A DNA stretch of 64,000 nucleotides from Yeosuana sp043876835 (GTDB lineage: Bacteria > Bacteroidota > Bacteroidia > Flavobacteriales > Flavobacteriaceae): the NCBI RefSeq assembly GCF_043876835.1, contig NZ_JBAWJZ010000001.1, forward strand, positions 1 through 64,000, in the 5' to 3' direction. The notes under the pieces are model-generated. The model had not been told where the DNA came from. It saw nothing but the letters and a program-made list of their open reading frames with translations, and ran no database searches. Position numbers and translations under genes: made by a program. Shown in pieces: positions 7,657-17,672 of this stretch. Each line of letters opens with the position of its first letter. The stretch's first letter is position 1.

Positions 7657-10524
7657 ATGAAAAAAATAATACACATATACATCTATTTAATTTCTGCAAT
7701 TAGTTTTGGACAACAGCAAACCGCCACTTATTCAGTTTCCCCATTACCATTTGAAGAGACGGATAATATCACCATAACCTTTAATGGGAACTCTATAAAT
7801 GAAGCAACATGGGGAGTTGCAGACAATGCTCTATATATTTGGGCCTGGTCCTGGGACTTAAATTTAGAAAATTCCCAAGGCTCGCCTTTTAGGGGAACGT
7901 GGGACAATTCCAATGAAGCCAGTCGTTTGACCTATAATGCGGGAACGGATACTTATACCATTTCTTTTGTGCCTACAACATTTTATGGCAGAACAGGAAT
8001 TGGCAGAATAGGGTTTCTTATTAAAGCCAAAAATGGAACCGGAGATAAAAAGTCACAGGACATCTTAGTTGATGTAGGGCTATTTCAAGTGTCTTTAACA
8101 GCACCAGCAAGTTCATCAACAATATTAAATACAGGAGATAATTTAAACATATCTGCTTCAAATTCCGGTGGAAATGCCAATTATGTATTAAAGGCAAATG
8201 GTTTTACAATTGATACCCAAAATAATATATCTTCATATTCATATACTCATAATAATATTACTCAAAACCAAAATTATGCACTTGAAGTTACCTTGAACGG
8301 TGTTACTAAAACAAAAACCTTCAGTACTATTACAGACCCTGGAAAAGTTTATAGTGTTATGCCAACAACATATCAAGACGGAATTACCTATTTAAATGAT
8401 ACCGAAGCTATTTTGGTATTATATGCCACAGGTAAGGATTTTGTTTATGTTGCTGGTAGTTTTAATAATTGGCAACCAGACAGTAGTTATGCCATGAAGA
8501 TAGATCCTACAAGAAACAATAAATTTTGGGTCAAATTAACAGGACTTATACCTGGACAATTGGAAACCTACCAATATTGGGTAATCGACAAAACCCCATT
8601 AGCAGGCTCACCAACTTTAGTAAAAGTAGCAGATCCCTATTCAACGTTAGTGTTAAGTTCATATGACGATTCTGGAATTCCCACAACCTCTTATCCTAAC
8701 TTGCCTGCTTATCCAAATACTGGAAATAAGTTCGAGGTATCGGTTTTACAAACCGCACAAACACCTTATAACTGGCAAGTAACCAATTTTGCCAAACCCA
8801 AAAAAGAAGATTTAATCGTTTATGAAGTTTTAGTAAGGGATTTTGATGCCGATAGAAATTTTCAAGATCTCATTGACAAAGTTGATTATTTCAAAAACTT
8901 AAACATTAATGCCATAGAGCTCATGCCTGTCATGGAGTTTGAGGGTAATGAAAGTTGGGGCTATAATACAGCATTTCACATGGCTTTAGATAAATTTTAT
9001 GGAACAGAGGATAAATTTAGAGAACTCATAGACATTTACCATCAAAATGGCATTGCTGTAATTTTGGACATTGCTTTAAACCATGCCTTTGGCAGAAACC
9101 CCATGGTACGCATGTGGATGGACGATCCTGACGGTAATGGCTTTGGAAGTCCAACCTCAGAAAATCCTTATTTTAACACGGTGGCAAAGCATGCCTATAA
9201 TGTTGGTTCTGATTTTAACCATTCCAATCCCAGAACTAAAGATTACGTAAAACGCGTCGTAAAGCATTGGATCGAGGATTTTAAAATTGATGGATTTAGA
9301 TGGGACTTAACTAAAGGATTTACCCAAAACTGTTCGGCAAGTGACACTAACTGTACTGGTTCATACCAACAAGATCGTGTGGATATCTTAAAAGAATATG
9401 TAGATTATTCTTGGAGCTTGGACCCTACCCATTATGCCATTTTTGAACACTTAGGCTCTGACACCGAAGAGAAGGAATGGGCCAATTACAGGTTCAATGA
9501 AGGCAAAGGGGTAATGATGTGGGCAAAAATGACAGATCAATATAACCAATTGACAATGGGATTTTCGTCTAATTCCAATATTGGTAGAATGGGATATAAA
9601 GCGCATGCAGGATTTACAGGAAACCGTGTTATGGGCTATGCCGAGAGTCATGATGAAGAACGTTTAATGTATAAAAATATAACTTATGGGAACAGTGCAA
9701 ATGTATCTCATAACGTTAAAGATTTAAATACGGCATTAACAAGAATGCCTGCTTTGGGAGCCATAACAATACCTATTCCTGGTCCAAAAATGTTATGGCA
9801 TTTTGCTGAACTTGGTATGGAAAATTCTATCTTTACTTGTACAGATGGATCAGTAAATGATTCCAGTGGTAGCAATGGTGATTGTAAGTTAGCAACAAAA
9901 CCGCAGCCGCAATGGGGAGATAATTGGTTGGGAGATCCCATAAGAAGCCAGATATATAGTGATTGGTCACGAATGATCGATTTGAAAATCAATGAAGATG
10001 TGTTTGAAGGAGATTATTCAATTACCACAAGTACACTCACTCCAAAAATCTATATATGGAACAATGCTTTACCCAATTTAAAAAATGTGGTCATTTTGGC
10101 AAATTTTGATGTAACAGCCCAAAATGTAACACCCGATTTTCCTTATACAGGAACCTGGTATGATTTAATAGATGAGACAGGAAATACTTCAATTAATGTA
10201 ACCAATACAGCTAGTCCAATTAATCTTAGTGCTGGAGCGTTTAAGATATATGGAAATCAATCTTCTACATTAAGCAATAATGATGTGGTATTTGCAAATG
10301 ATTTTAATTTGTATCCTAACCCAACAACGAGCTCATTTCAAATAAACAAACCTGTTGATACAGTTTCTATATATGATATTACAGGAAAACTAATTTTAAA
10401 ATTTAAAGGAGGTTTTCAAAAGTATCACGAATTCAACATTTCTAGTATATCCCAAGGTATATACATTGTAAATATTAAAACTAATAATTCTACTTCTGTT
10501 TCTAAACGATTAATTATTAACTAA
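7657..10524 (+). CDS. Secreted GH13 alpha-amylase with N-terminal beta domains and T9SS sorting domain
   Basis: This 955-residue enzyme has a signal peptide ending at about residue 18 (SAISFG|Q). Two N-terminal beta-sandwich regions follow (about 20-145 and 146-228), then a CBM48/E-set-like domain (VYVAGSFNNWQPD at about 263-275) and the GH13 barrel from about 384. The four GH13 regions are visible: DIALNH (471-476), GFRWD with nucleophile Asp550, FEHLG with acid/base Glu597, and SHDEE with stabilising Asp666. The last 70 or so residues (LYPNPTTSSF to SKRLIIN) form a type A T9SS sorting domain, so the enzyme is exported and probably held at the surface. This fits the SusG role of cleaving starch-like glucan outside the cell. 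The exact bond specificity cannot be read from sequence. Confidence 0.94.
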   Translation: MKKIIHIYIYLISAISFGQQQTATYSVSPLPFEETDNITITFNGNSINEATWGVADNALYIWAWSWDLNLENSQGSPFRGTWDNSNEASRLTYNAGTDTYTISFVPTTFYGRTGIGRIGFLIKAKNGTGDKKSQDILVDVGLFQVSLTAPASSSTILNTGDNLNISASNSGGNANYVLKANGFTIDTQNNISSYSYTHNNITQNQNYALEVTLNGVTKTKTFSTITDPGKVYSVMPTTYQDGITYLNDTEAILVLYATGKDFVYVAGSFNNWQPDSSYAMKIDPTRNNKFWVKLTGLIPGQLETYQYWVIDKTPLAGSPTLVKVADPYSTLVLSSYDDSGIPTTSYPNLPAYPNTGNKFEVSVLQTAQTPYNWQVTNFAKPKKEDLIVYEVLVRDFDADRNFQDLIDKVDYFKNLNINAIELMPVMEFEGNESWGYNTAFHMALDKFYGTEDKFRELIDIYHQNGIAVILDIALNHAFGRNPMVRMWMDDPDGNGFGSPTSENPYFNTVAKHAYNVGSDFNHSNPRTKDYVKRVVKHWIEDFKIDGFRWDLTKGFTQNCSASDTNCTGSYQQDRVDILKEYVDYSWSLDPTHYAIFEHLGSDTEEKEWANYRFNEGKGVMMWAKMTDQYNQLTMGFSSNSNIGRMGYKAHAGFTGNRVMGYAESHDEERLMYKNITYGNSANVSHNVKDLNTALTRMPALGAITIPIPGPKMLWHFAELGMENSIFTCTDGSVNDSSGSNGDCKLATKPQPQWGDNWLGDPIRSQIYSDWSRMIDLKINEDVFEGDYSITTSTLTPKIYIWNNALPNLKNVVILANFDVTAQNVTPDFPYTGTWYDLIDETGNTSINVTNTASPINLSAGAFKIYGNQSSTLSNNDVVFANDFNLYPNPTTSSFQINKPVDTVSIYDITGKLILKFKGGFQKYHEFNISSISQGIYIVNIKTNNSTSVSKRLIIN

Positions 10525-10535
10525 ACTTTAAAACA

Positions 10536-11462
10536 ATGAAAAAAATTTACCTGTTATTATTTTTAATGACTGCATTTATTTTAAATGCCCAAACAAAGGT
10601 TACCTATCCGCAACGTGTTGCTAATTATGACACTTTTTTTTCGGCCGGTGGCGGAAAATTTAATGATGGCACTGACAACTTTGGTATGTGGGCAAATGGC
10701 GGTGGTACAGCAAAGCAATCCGTTGCTTGGAGATCTTTTACTGAAGACGGCACAACAACTGGAATACCTTCCACAATGGCCGTGGGAGATAGTTTTACAA
10801 TTACCGTTTCTGCTACGCGTGCTTGGGTTCAAATTGGTTTAGCGCTACTTTCAAGTCCCTCTTCAAAAGTTTCATGGGCAGATAGAATCAACAACTATGC
10901 TGTACAAGTAAATTTAAATAGAGTTGGAGGTGTTTTTATGCCTTGGGAAATTGTTTCTGCTGGAGGTGCTATAGATGCTTCAGCAATTGTCGGTTCAACT
11001 TCATATGCAGATTACAAGTTCAAATTCACATTGGATACCGAAAATACCATGACAGTCTCCATAAATGATGAGGCTGAAACGTTTAATATTACATTAAACA
11101 ATACCAATATTACGGGTTATTCTATTTACTTGGCTGATGATTGGAATGGGTCTGCAAATGCCAATATTTATTGGAAACCAGCTACAGAATACACTTATGC
11201 AATTACTTTAAGCAATAAAAGTTTTAATTTTAACAATACGTTATTTATTTTCCCTAATCCAGTAACAAGTACTTTCAAAACTGATATTGCAATCCATTCA
11301 TTGAAAATTTATGATATTACTGGAAAACTAGTAAAAGAATTTAATGGTAAATTTGGTTTGAATCAAGAATATAATATATCCGATTTAAGTTCAAATATTT
11401 ATTTTTTAAAAACTTTAAGTAGTTCAGGAAATCAAAAAACAACTAAACTTATAAAGCTTTAA
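10536..11462 (+). CDS. Secreted protein of unknown function with T9SS sorting domain
   Basis: This 308-residue protein has a signal peptide (about residues 1-18, ILNAQ). A single beta-rich domain covers about 20-220 and is rich in Gly, Trp, Asn and aromatic residues. A C-terminal T9SS type A sorting domain follows (about 237-308, IFPNPVTSTF to KLIKL) that closely resembles the one on the GH13 protein, sharing LKIYDITGKLVKEF against VSIYDITGKLILKF. No glycosidase motif was recognised. It lies 11 bases after the GH13 gene and 47 before the GH31 gene, so it is part of the operon. A surface glucan-binding protein is a reasonable guess, but the family was not recognised. Confidence 0.85.
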   Translation: MKKIYLLLFLMTAFILNAQTKVTYPQRVANYDTFFSAGGGKFNDGTDNFGMWANGGGTAKQSVAWRSFTEDGTTTGIPSTMAVGDSFTITVSATRAWVQIGLALLSSPSSKVSWADRINNYAVQVNLNRVGGVFMPWEIVSAGGAIDASAIVGSTSYADYKFKFTLDTENTMTVSINDEAETFNITLNNTNITGYSIYLADDWNGSANANIYWKPATEYTYAITLSNKSFNFNNTLFIFPNPVTSTFKTDIAIHSLKIYDITGKLVKEFNGKFGLNQEYNISDLSSNIYFLKTLSSSGNQKTTKLIKL

Positions 11463-11509
11463 ATTCTTTTTGATAAGAATAAGCATCTATAATAATTTAA
11501 ATAAAACCC

Positions 11510-13981
11510 ATGATTGTATTAAAACCTGTATTTCTTTGGACATTATTTATAATGGTTTGCTTTCAAGCCAAAGGCCAAAGCGGAAATTTCAAAACTTATA
11601 ATCAAAATGAGCATGAATTAATATTTGAATCAGATTCAGATAATAAATTAAGATTCCAATTTTACTCTGAAAATATCATCAGAGTACAATGGATTAAAAA
11701 AGGTGAAGACTTCTTTCCAAAAAATCACTACGAAACCGTAGTAGACCATACACTCTCAGGGACATACACTATTGAAGATAAAACAGATGCTTTTGAAATT
11801 ACTGTTGGACAAAAAAAAGAGATGCATATTGTACTTGAAAAAAATCCAATGCGATATAAAATACTTTCACAGGATAGTGTTTCCCCTTTATTGGAAGAAA
11901 ATAAAGGAATTGTTTGGGAAAATCAGAAAATAAGCAATAATTTTTCTGTAGACACTACTGAGCATTTTTGTGGATTAGGACATCAAGCGTACGGAATGGT
12001 TGAATCTATTGATTTAAAGGGGAAAATAGTAAGTTCCAATTATGGAGAAGGCCGGAATGATTGGAGTGCACAAGCTGTGCTTACAGTACCCTTTTATCTT
12101 TCCAATAAAGGGTATGGGATTTTTTTAAATAGCACCTTCCACCACAGTTTCAATTTTGGAAAAAACAACACTTACGGATTCAGTATTGACACAAAAGGGT
12201 TTAACGGACAAATGGATTATTTTTTCATCTATGGTCCAGAATTTAAAACTATTATAAATAATTATACACAGCTCACTGGTCGTCCAAGATTACCGCAACT
12301 TTCTATGTTTGGGCTACAACTTTCTGATAAAGGAGACCCTGAAAATGATGGTATGGACTGGTGGACAAATAAAATTAAAGAGCATCGCAAAGCAGGATTC
12401 CCGTTTGACCATATAGTAAATGATAACCGATGGCGTGCAGGTTCAGGAGCCTGGGCCGGCTCATGGTTTGAATGGGACTCAATCCGATATCCTAACCCCA
12501 AGGCATATAACCAATGGTGTAAAGACAATAACGTAACCATGACCTTGGATCTCAATCGCAACACTATTGCTGACTGCGAAGGATGGAAACCAGAATACAA
12601 CCTACCTCAAACCGAAGGTGTTGTAAAATATCCTAACAGCGCTCCTGATTATACCAATCCCAACATGCGGAATTGGATATGGAAAATGTTCTGGGACAAA
12701 TCATTTAATCCTGAACTAAATTATCCAGGTGATGCGCTTTGGATAGATGAAACCGATGATTTATATGAGCTCAATGATTCTGTGATTTGCGCCAATGGAA
12801 GAAGTTGGGCCGAAAACGAAAACTATTACCCTTTTTTAATAGCCAAAGGTATTGTGGGAGAAGGTTGGGATAATGAAAATAACAATATACCTGAAGGAAT
12901 AGGAGAGTCCAAAAGACCATTTGTATGGGTAAGAAGTACTGCTGCTGGAGCCCAAAGATATGCGTCATATTGGTCGGGAGATATCCCTTCAACATGTGAA
13001 TTTATGAAATATAGTATTAGAGCTATGTTGAACTCTGGATTAGGTGGATTTCCTTATTTCAATCACGACGCAGGAGGGTTTCGCCAACCTGGACCTGACG
13101 ATAATCTTTATGTTCAATGGGCTATGGGATTTGGTAGCTTAACCCCCATTTGGAGGCCACATGGTCCCGGTAAAAACCAAAGATGGCCATTGGACAGGGA
13201 TAAAACCTGTCAAGCTGCTGCACTTAAATATGGCAAAATGAGATATCAAATGATGCCCTATATTTACACCCAAGCCTATAACGCTTATGCTACTGGTATG
13301 CCTATGGCCAGAAGTATGGTAATAGATTATCAAAGTCAACCCGAAGCTTGGAAATATGATTTGCAATATATGTGGGGAAATGAGTTGTTAATAGCACCTA
13401 TTTGTTCTGAAAATGATATGACTTCAGAAATCTGGTTGCCTTCTGGTCAAGATTGGTATGACTATTGGACGGATAACTTGGTAGCAGGTGGTCAAGTAAT
13501 TAAACACCAATCAAAAATTGACGAAACACCCATATTTATAAAACAAGGTGCAATTATTCCAGAATACCCCTATGCACAAAGCACCTTTACACTAGATCCT
13601 TCCATACTAATTATTCATGTTTATGTCGGAAAAGACGGAGAATTTACACTGTATGAAGATGATGGGGTTACAGAGAAATTCAGAACTAAAAATGAAAAAA
13701 GAACTACTAAAATAATCTATCAGGAGCTTGGTAATAAACTCACCATTTACCCTTCTGAAGGAACTTATGACGATGCCATTTCAAACCGAAGTTATCAAAT
13801 CTATTTTCATGGTACAGATGGTATAAAAAAACTAAGATTGAATAACAAAAAGTTGAAGTTATTGAGCTCACATGAAAAGAGCACCAATAATAAAGATGGG
13901 GTATTTTGGAACGAAAAGGATAAAACTTTAGGTGTTTTTATAAATCCACAAAGTATAAATCAAACCTTAATATTAAAATAG
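11510..13981 (+). CDS. GH31 alpha-glycosidase (alpha-glucosidase-like)
   Basis: This 823-residue protein has a signal peptide (about 1-22, FQAKGQ). It has the GH31 order of N-terminal beta-sandwich, TIM barrel and C-terminal beta domains. Catalytic signatures are visible: ALWIDETDD with nucleophile Asp413, and QRYASYWSGD with acid/base Asp491, followed by NHDAGGF near residue 520. The nucleophile motif WIDETDD differs from the WxDMNE form of classic maltase-type members, so linkage preference may differ from a plain alpha-1,4-glucosidase. There is no T9SS domain and no lipobox, so a periplasmic location is likely, where it would trim oligosaccharides imported by SusCD. Confidence 0.9.
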   Translation: MIVLKPVFLWTLFIMVCFQAKGQSGNFKTYNQNEHELIFESDSDNKLRFQFYSENIIRVQWIKKGEDFFPKNHYETVVDHTLSGTYTIEDKTDAFEITVGQKKEMHIVLEKNPMRYKILSQDSVSPLLEENKGIVWENQKISNNFSVDTTEHFCGLGHQAYGMVESIDLKGKIVSSNYGEGRNDWSAQAVLTVPFYLSNKGYGIFLNSTFHHSFNFGKNNTYGFSIDTKGFNGQMDYFFIYGPEFKTIINNYTQLTGRPRLPQLSMFGLQLSDKGDPENDGMDWWTNKIKEHRKAGFPFDHIVNDNRWRAGSGAWAGSWFEWDSIRYPNPKAYNQWCKDNNVTMTLDLNRNTIADCEGWKPEYNLPQTEGVVKYPNSAPDYTNPNMRNWIWKMFWDKSFNPELNYPGDALWIDETDDLYELNDSVICANGRSWAENENYYPFLIAKGIVGEGWDNENNNIPEGIGESKRPFVWVRSTAAGAQRYASYWSGDIPSTCEFMKYSIRAMLNSGLGGFPYFNHDAGGFRQPGPDDNLYVQWAMGFGSLTPIWRPHGPGKNQRWPLDRDKTCQAAALKYGKMRYQMMPYIYTQAYNAYATGMPMARSMVIDYQSQPEAWKYDLQYMWGNELLIAPICSENDMTSEIWLPSGQDWYDYWTDNLVAGGQVIKHQSKIDETPIFIKQGAIIPEYPYAQSTFTLDPSILIIHVYVGKDGEFTLYEDDGVTEKFRTKNEKRTTKIIYQELGNKLTIYPSEGTYDDAISNRSYQIYFHGTDGIKKLRLNNKKLKLLSSHEKSTNNKDGVFWNEKDKTLGVFINPQSINQTLILK

Positions 13982-14011
13982 CAACACGTTAAATACAGAG
14001 TTAATTCACTA

Positions 14012-16792
14012 ATGAAAAATCATATTCCCCTTTTTTTTCTTTTAATAATTATTTCCATTGAAACGTTTTCTCAATCTGTAACAGATACTAGTTATTATAA
14101 TTCTTTAAAGTACAAACACGACCTAAATTTACCAAATTGGGGACCATATACAAAAAAGTATATTGGGGTTTCAAATATCCCTGATATAAAAAAAGGAATC
14201 CGGTTTGACTTAAGTGTTTTTCCGGGTTTTTACAGAAGAAAGGTTGAACTACCCAGTGCATTATACGAATCAGGTTTTCACCCTTGGGAAGCCTCTCCAA
14301 ATCTTGAATACTTTTCATTTAGACACGAATTGGAATGGAAAGATCAAGTTTATACAGATATCTCGTATTCTGAGTGGGATGAAAATTCCAGACTTATCCG
14401 TATTAATTGTGTTAATAATACTAACCTACCCCAAAGTATTGTCTTGCACATGATGGCATCCATTAATTTCCCATCTATAAAGGAATATGATCCCGATACA
14501 CCTTTAGAATACAGTACGATACAGTTACCAGAAAATACCCATTGGATTGATGCCTTGAATTATACTAAAATAAAATTTGCCAAACCTGCCCCTACTGATC
14601 ATTTGGTATATGATGGAAAATTAAGAGGTGAGATTAGAGATCATGGGTTGGTGAACGGTTCTGGCATAGGAAACGGATTTGGAAATCAAATTGGCGACCA
14701 GATTGAATATGAATTTAACGTAACAGAAAGATTGGAAGATGCTGTTTTATTGATACGTTATAAAATGGAAAAAGATTTTTCTACCACACTTCAGCTTTCT
14801 GGTTTAAGCAATGAAAAAATAGTATTAAATGGTGACGCGGATTTTTCAATAAAACAAATCAGATTAAACCAGCTTAAAACTGGTAATCATCATTTATCTA
14901 TAGTATCAAAAGGAAATGCGCCCATTATTTTAGATGGTTTTGTAATAATAAATAAAAATGAAATAGACTCTATCAAAATAGAATCTGTAGCCTGGGACTA
15001 TATTCCTGAAGTATTAAATAGCCCCTTAAAAAACTCAATAATACTCAAATATAAAAACATTGATAACTATTATGGGCTTTATTGGGATTATCCAGATTTT
15101 GAGATAAGGGAATGGTTTTACAAAAATTTAGGAGATGGCTTTAGGAAAGAAGTAAACGGTCATACAAAAAGTACGTTTTATGATGGTACCAAAGGGCATT
15201 ACACCAACGCTTTTTTAAGACCTATAAACATGAAACCTAATTCTTCTTTAAATATTTATGGATTAATTTGCTCCGGTAGTTTGAAGAACGTTGAATACCG
15301 ATTGAAAAATGTAAAAAAAGGCAGTTTTGAACTAGTTTATAATAAGGCTAGAGAGAATCTTGTAAACAAGGAAATTGTTCCTGCAGGAGAAAAATATCTA
15401 TTTAGCCAAAAGCGTATGGAAGCCAATACTATTACAGATATTGTTTATCCTGTTTACACACAACGTCAATACATAAAACATCATGCCCCTGGACGCTGGT
15501 GGGACTGCTTATATACTTGGGATGCTGGATTTATTGGTATTGGTCTAAGTCAACTCAATATTCAACGAGGCATAGAAAACCTTAATGCATATCTTAATGA
15601 AACCGATGAACAATCAGCTTTTATCCACCATGGCACCCCATTGCCAGTTCAACATTATTTATATCAGGAACTTTGGAACAAAACACAGTCCAAAGAGTTT
15701 TTAGAAAATTACTATCCTAAATTAAAACGATACTACGAATTTTTGGCTGGTCGCATTTCTGGGTCAACAACCAGAAACCTAGAATCGGGATTGATACGCA
15801 CTTGGGATTATTTTTACAATTCTGGCGGTTGGGATGACTATCCTCCTCAACGTTTTGTACATCAAAGCAAACTCGAGCAAAGCGTGACTCCAGTTGTTAA
15901 TACTGCACACCAAATACGAATCGCCAAAATTTTACAAATGACGGCTACCTATCTCAATTTAAAAGACGATATCATTGAGTACAATAATGATATTCAACAA
16001 TTGGGCAAAGCATTGCAAGATGATTCCTGGGACGAAAAATCAGGTTATTTTGGATATGTTGAACACAATGAAAAAGGAGAGCCAATACAAATCTTAAAAT
16101 ACAACGACACTATTAATTTTAATAAAGGTATGGATGGAGCGTCTCCATTGATTTCTGGCATTTGCACCCCTGAACAAAAAAACATTCTGTTAAATCATTT
16201 AAAAACTAAAGGCGAATTGTGGTCAGATGTAGGTCTATCAGCTGTGGATCAGTCTGCCCCTTATTACGCTAAAGACGGTTACTGGAATGGCACCGTTTGG
16301 ATGCCCCATCAATGGTTTTTCTGGAAAACCATGCTTGACTTGGGTGAGGCAGATTTCGCCTTTAAAATAGCCAGTAAAGCCCTTGACGTTTGGAAAAGAG
16401 AGGTAGAGAACACCTATAATTGCTTTGAGCATTTTGTGATTGAAACGGGCAGAGGTGCCGGATGGCATCAATTTAGCGGGTTGTCTAACCCTGTCCTATC
16501 ATGGTTTAATGCTTATTACGCTATAGGTTCATTTACCACTGGTTTTAATATTTGGATACAAGACAAAAAATTTAACGAAGACAAAAGCTCTTTTTTTGCA
16601 ACATTAAAGATATTTGATGATGAAAACAGTTCGTTTTCTGTTATTGCATGCATGAATCCACAAAACAATTACCAAGTTTACTGGAATGATAAGTTGCTTA
16701 CAGACTATAAAATACTTTATAAAGGTGTCCTTAGCATTACCATAACTACGACTGAAAAAGAGGGCACTTTAAAAATTGTAAAAGCCAATTAA
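14012..16792 (+). CDS. GH63-like (alpha/alpha)6-barrel glycosidase with inserted beta domain
   Basis: This 926-residue protein has a signal peptide (about 1-20, IETFSQ). The C-terminal half shows motifs of the GH63/mannosylglycerate-hydrolase-like barrel: CLYTWDAGF near residue 502, GGWDDYPPQ near 604, YWNGTVWMPHQ near 756, and NCFEHF with ETGRGAGWHQFSG near 803-825. The N-terminal half is beta-rich. A stretch at about 185-315 (YDGKLRGEIRDHG to APIILDGFVI) looks like an inserted carbohydrate-binding module. GH63 enzymes usually remove terminal alpha-glucose residues, so it may deal with a branch or cap that GH13 and GH31 leave. Other (alpha/alpha)6 families remain possible. It is the last gene of the run. 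Confidence 0.8.
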   Translation: MKNHIPLFFLLIIISIETFSQSVTDTSYYNSLKYKHDLNLPNWGPYTKKYIGVSNIPDIKKGIRFDLSVFPGFYRRKVELPSALYESGFHPWEASPNLEYFSFRHELEWKDQVYTDISYSEWDENSRLIRINCVNNTNLPQSIVLHMMASINFPSIKEYDPDTPLEYSTIQLPENTHWIDALNYTKIKFAKPAPTDHLVYDGKLRGEIRDHGLVNGSGIGNGFGNQIGDQIEYEFNVTERLEDAVLLIRYKMEKDFSTTLQLSGLSNEKIVLNGDADFSIKQIRLNQLKTGNHHLSIVSKGNAPIILDGFVIINKNEIDSIKIESVAWDYIPEVLNSPLKNSIILKYKNIDNYYGLYWDYPDFEIREWFYKNLGDGFRKEVNGHTKSTFYDGTKGHYTNAFLRPINMKPNSSLNIYGLICSGSLKNVEYRLKNVKKGSFELVYNKARENLVNKEIVPAGEKYLFSQKRMEANTITDIVYPVYTQRQYIKHHAPGRWWDCLYTWDAGFIGIGLSQLNIQRGIENLNAYLNETDEQSAFIHHGTPLPVQHYLYQELWNKTQSKEFLENYYPKLKRYYEFLAGRISGSTTRNLESGLIRTWDYFYNSGGWDDYPPQRFVHQSKLEQSVTPVVNTAHQIRIAKILQMTATYLNLKDDIIEYNNDIQQLGKALQDDSWDEKSGYFGYVEHNEKGEPIQILKYNDTINFNKGMDGASPLISGICTPEQKNILLNHLKTKGELWSDVGLSAVDQSAPYYAKDGYWNGTVWMPHQWFFWKTMLDLGEADFAFKIASKALDVWKREVENTYNCFEHFVIETGRGAGWHQFSGLSNPVLSWFNAYYAIGSFTTGFNIWIQDKKFNEDKSSFFATLKIFDDENSSFSVIACMNPQNNYQVYWNDKLLTDYKILYKGVLSITITTTEKEGTLKIVKAN

Positions 16793-16939
16793 TGATGAAT
16801 GATTTATTACCAATAAATAAAAAAACTTCTTAAATTGTCATACTTATCATTAAGGTAAATGATTTTTTTAGTATAAACTTCATGAGACAAGCTATTCATA
16901 TAGCGCATAGTATATTTTTCTTGTTTTTTATAGATATGA

Positions 16940-17605
16940 CTAATTTCTAATACACAAACACTAAAGGTTATGACCTACAATATCCGTTTATATTTAGCTT
17001 TAGATGGAGAAAATGCTTAGCCATTTTAAAAATAATTTTTTAACTCTCAAATACAATTTTATAAACCCAATGTTTTTGGCATTCAAGAGGCAAAACCAAA
17101 TCAAGTTGTTGATATTGAAACAGCTCTGCCACAATATAATTATGTTGGAAAAGACAGAGATGGTGTTGGCAAAGAAAAAGAATCTGATATCTATTATAAA
17201 AAAGGTCGGCTTATTCTTAAAGAAACAAATACGTTTTGACTCTCTGAAACACCCGATACCATTTCAAAAGGAAGGGATGCTACATTAAACAAAATACGCA
17301 CTTACTCTTTGTTTTAGGATTAAAAAACTTTTGGGTTTTTAATACTCATTTAGACCATATGGGTGATTTTAATTCTGAACCGACTACTCAACGAGTTATT
17401 TCACTAAGAAAACAAATGAATGACAATAGAATTGTTTCTGAAGAAAAACCTTTTGGTTCTTCAGGAACTTTTAACAATTTTGAACATAACAAACCAATAA
17501 CAAGATTAATTGACTATATTTTATATCGAAAAACAATAAACTTAAAGATTTGAAATATCCATCCATCATTTGCCTGTTTATGTAATTTTAAACTCTTTTA
17601 AATAA
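16940..17605 (+). pseudogene. Decayed endonuclease/exonuclease/phosphatase family gene
   Basis: Fragments of one EEP-family protein can be read in order across several frames: LKVMTYNIRLYLALDGENA then a stop near 17018; FYKPNVFGIQEAKPNQVVDI from about 17058; TNTF-stop-LSETPDTISKG, where the usual Trp codon is TGA (17238-17240); then KNFWVFNTHLDH in another frame from about 17323. That runs directly into MGDFNSEPTTQ, skipping the segment normally between these motifs. Next come GSSGTFNNFE, RLIDYIL and, after further shifts, HLPVYVILNSF with a TAA at 17603-17605. The metal-binding GIQE, NTHLDH, GDFN and DHLPV signatures survive, but several frameshifts, stops and an internal deletion rule out a working product. 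The gene lies between the glucan and hexuronate loci. Confidence 0.88.
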
Positions 17606-17672
17606 GATTACTCCTGATAAAAAATATCTCTAAAACAACTTTTGTCATTTTTTCAGCCTTTCCATTTACGTT

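Noticed and set aside
12262..12600. A 112-codon minus-strand frame within the GH31 gene
   Set aside because: It lies opposite the conserved barrel of a GH31 enzyme and has no family features.
17004..17288. A 94-codon plus-strand frame between the glucan and uronate loci
   Set aside because: It is an out-of-frame reading of the decayed EEP gene; the true family motifs lie in the other frames.
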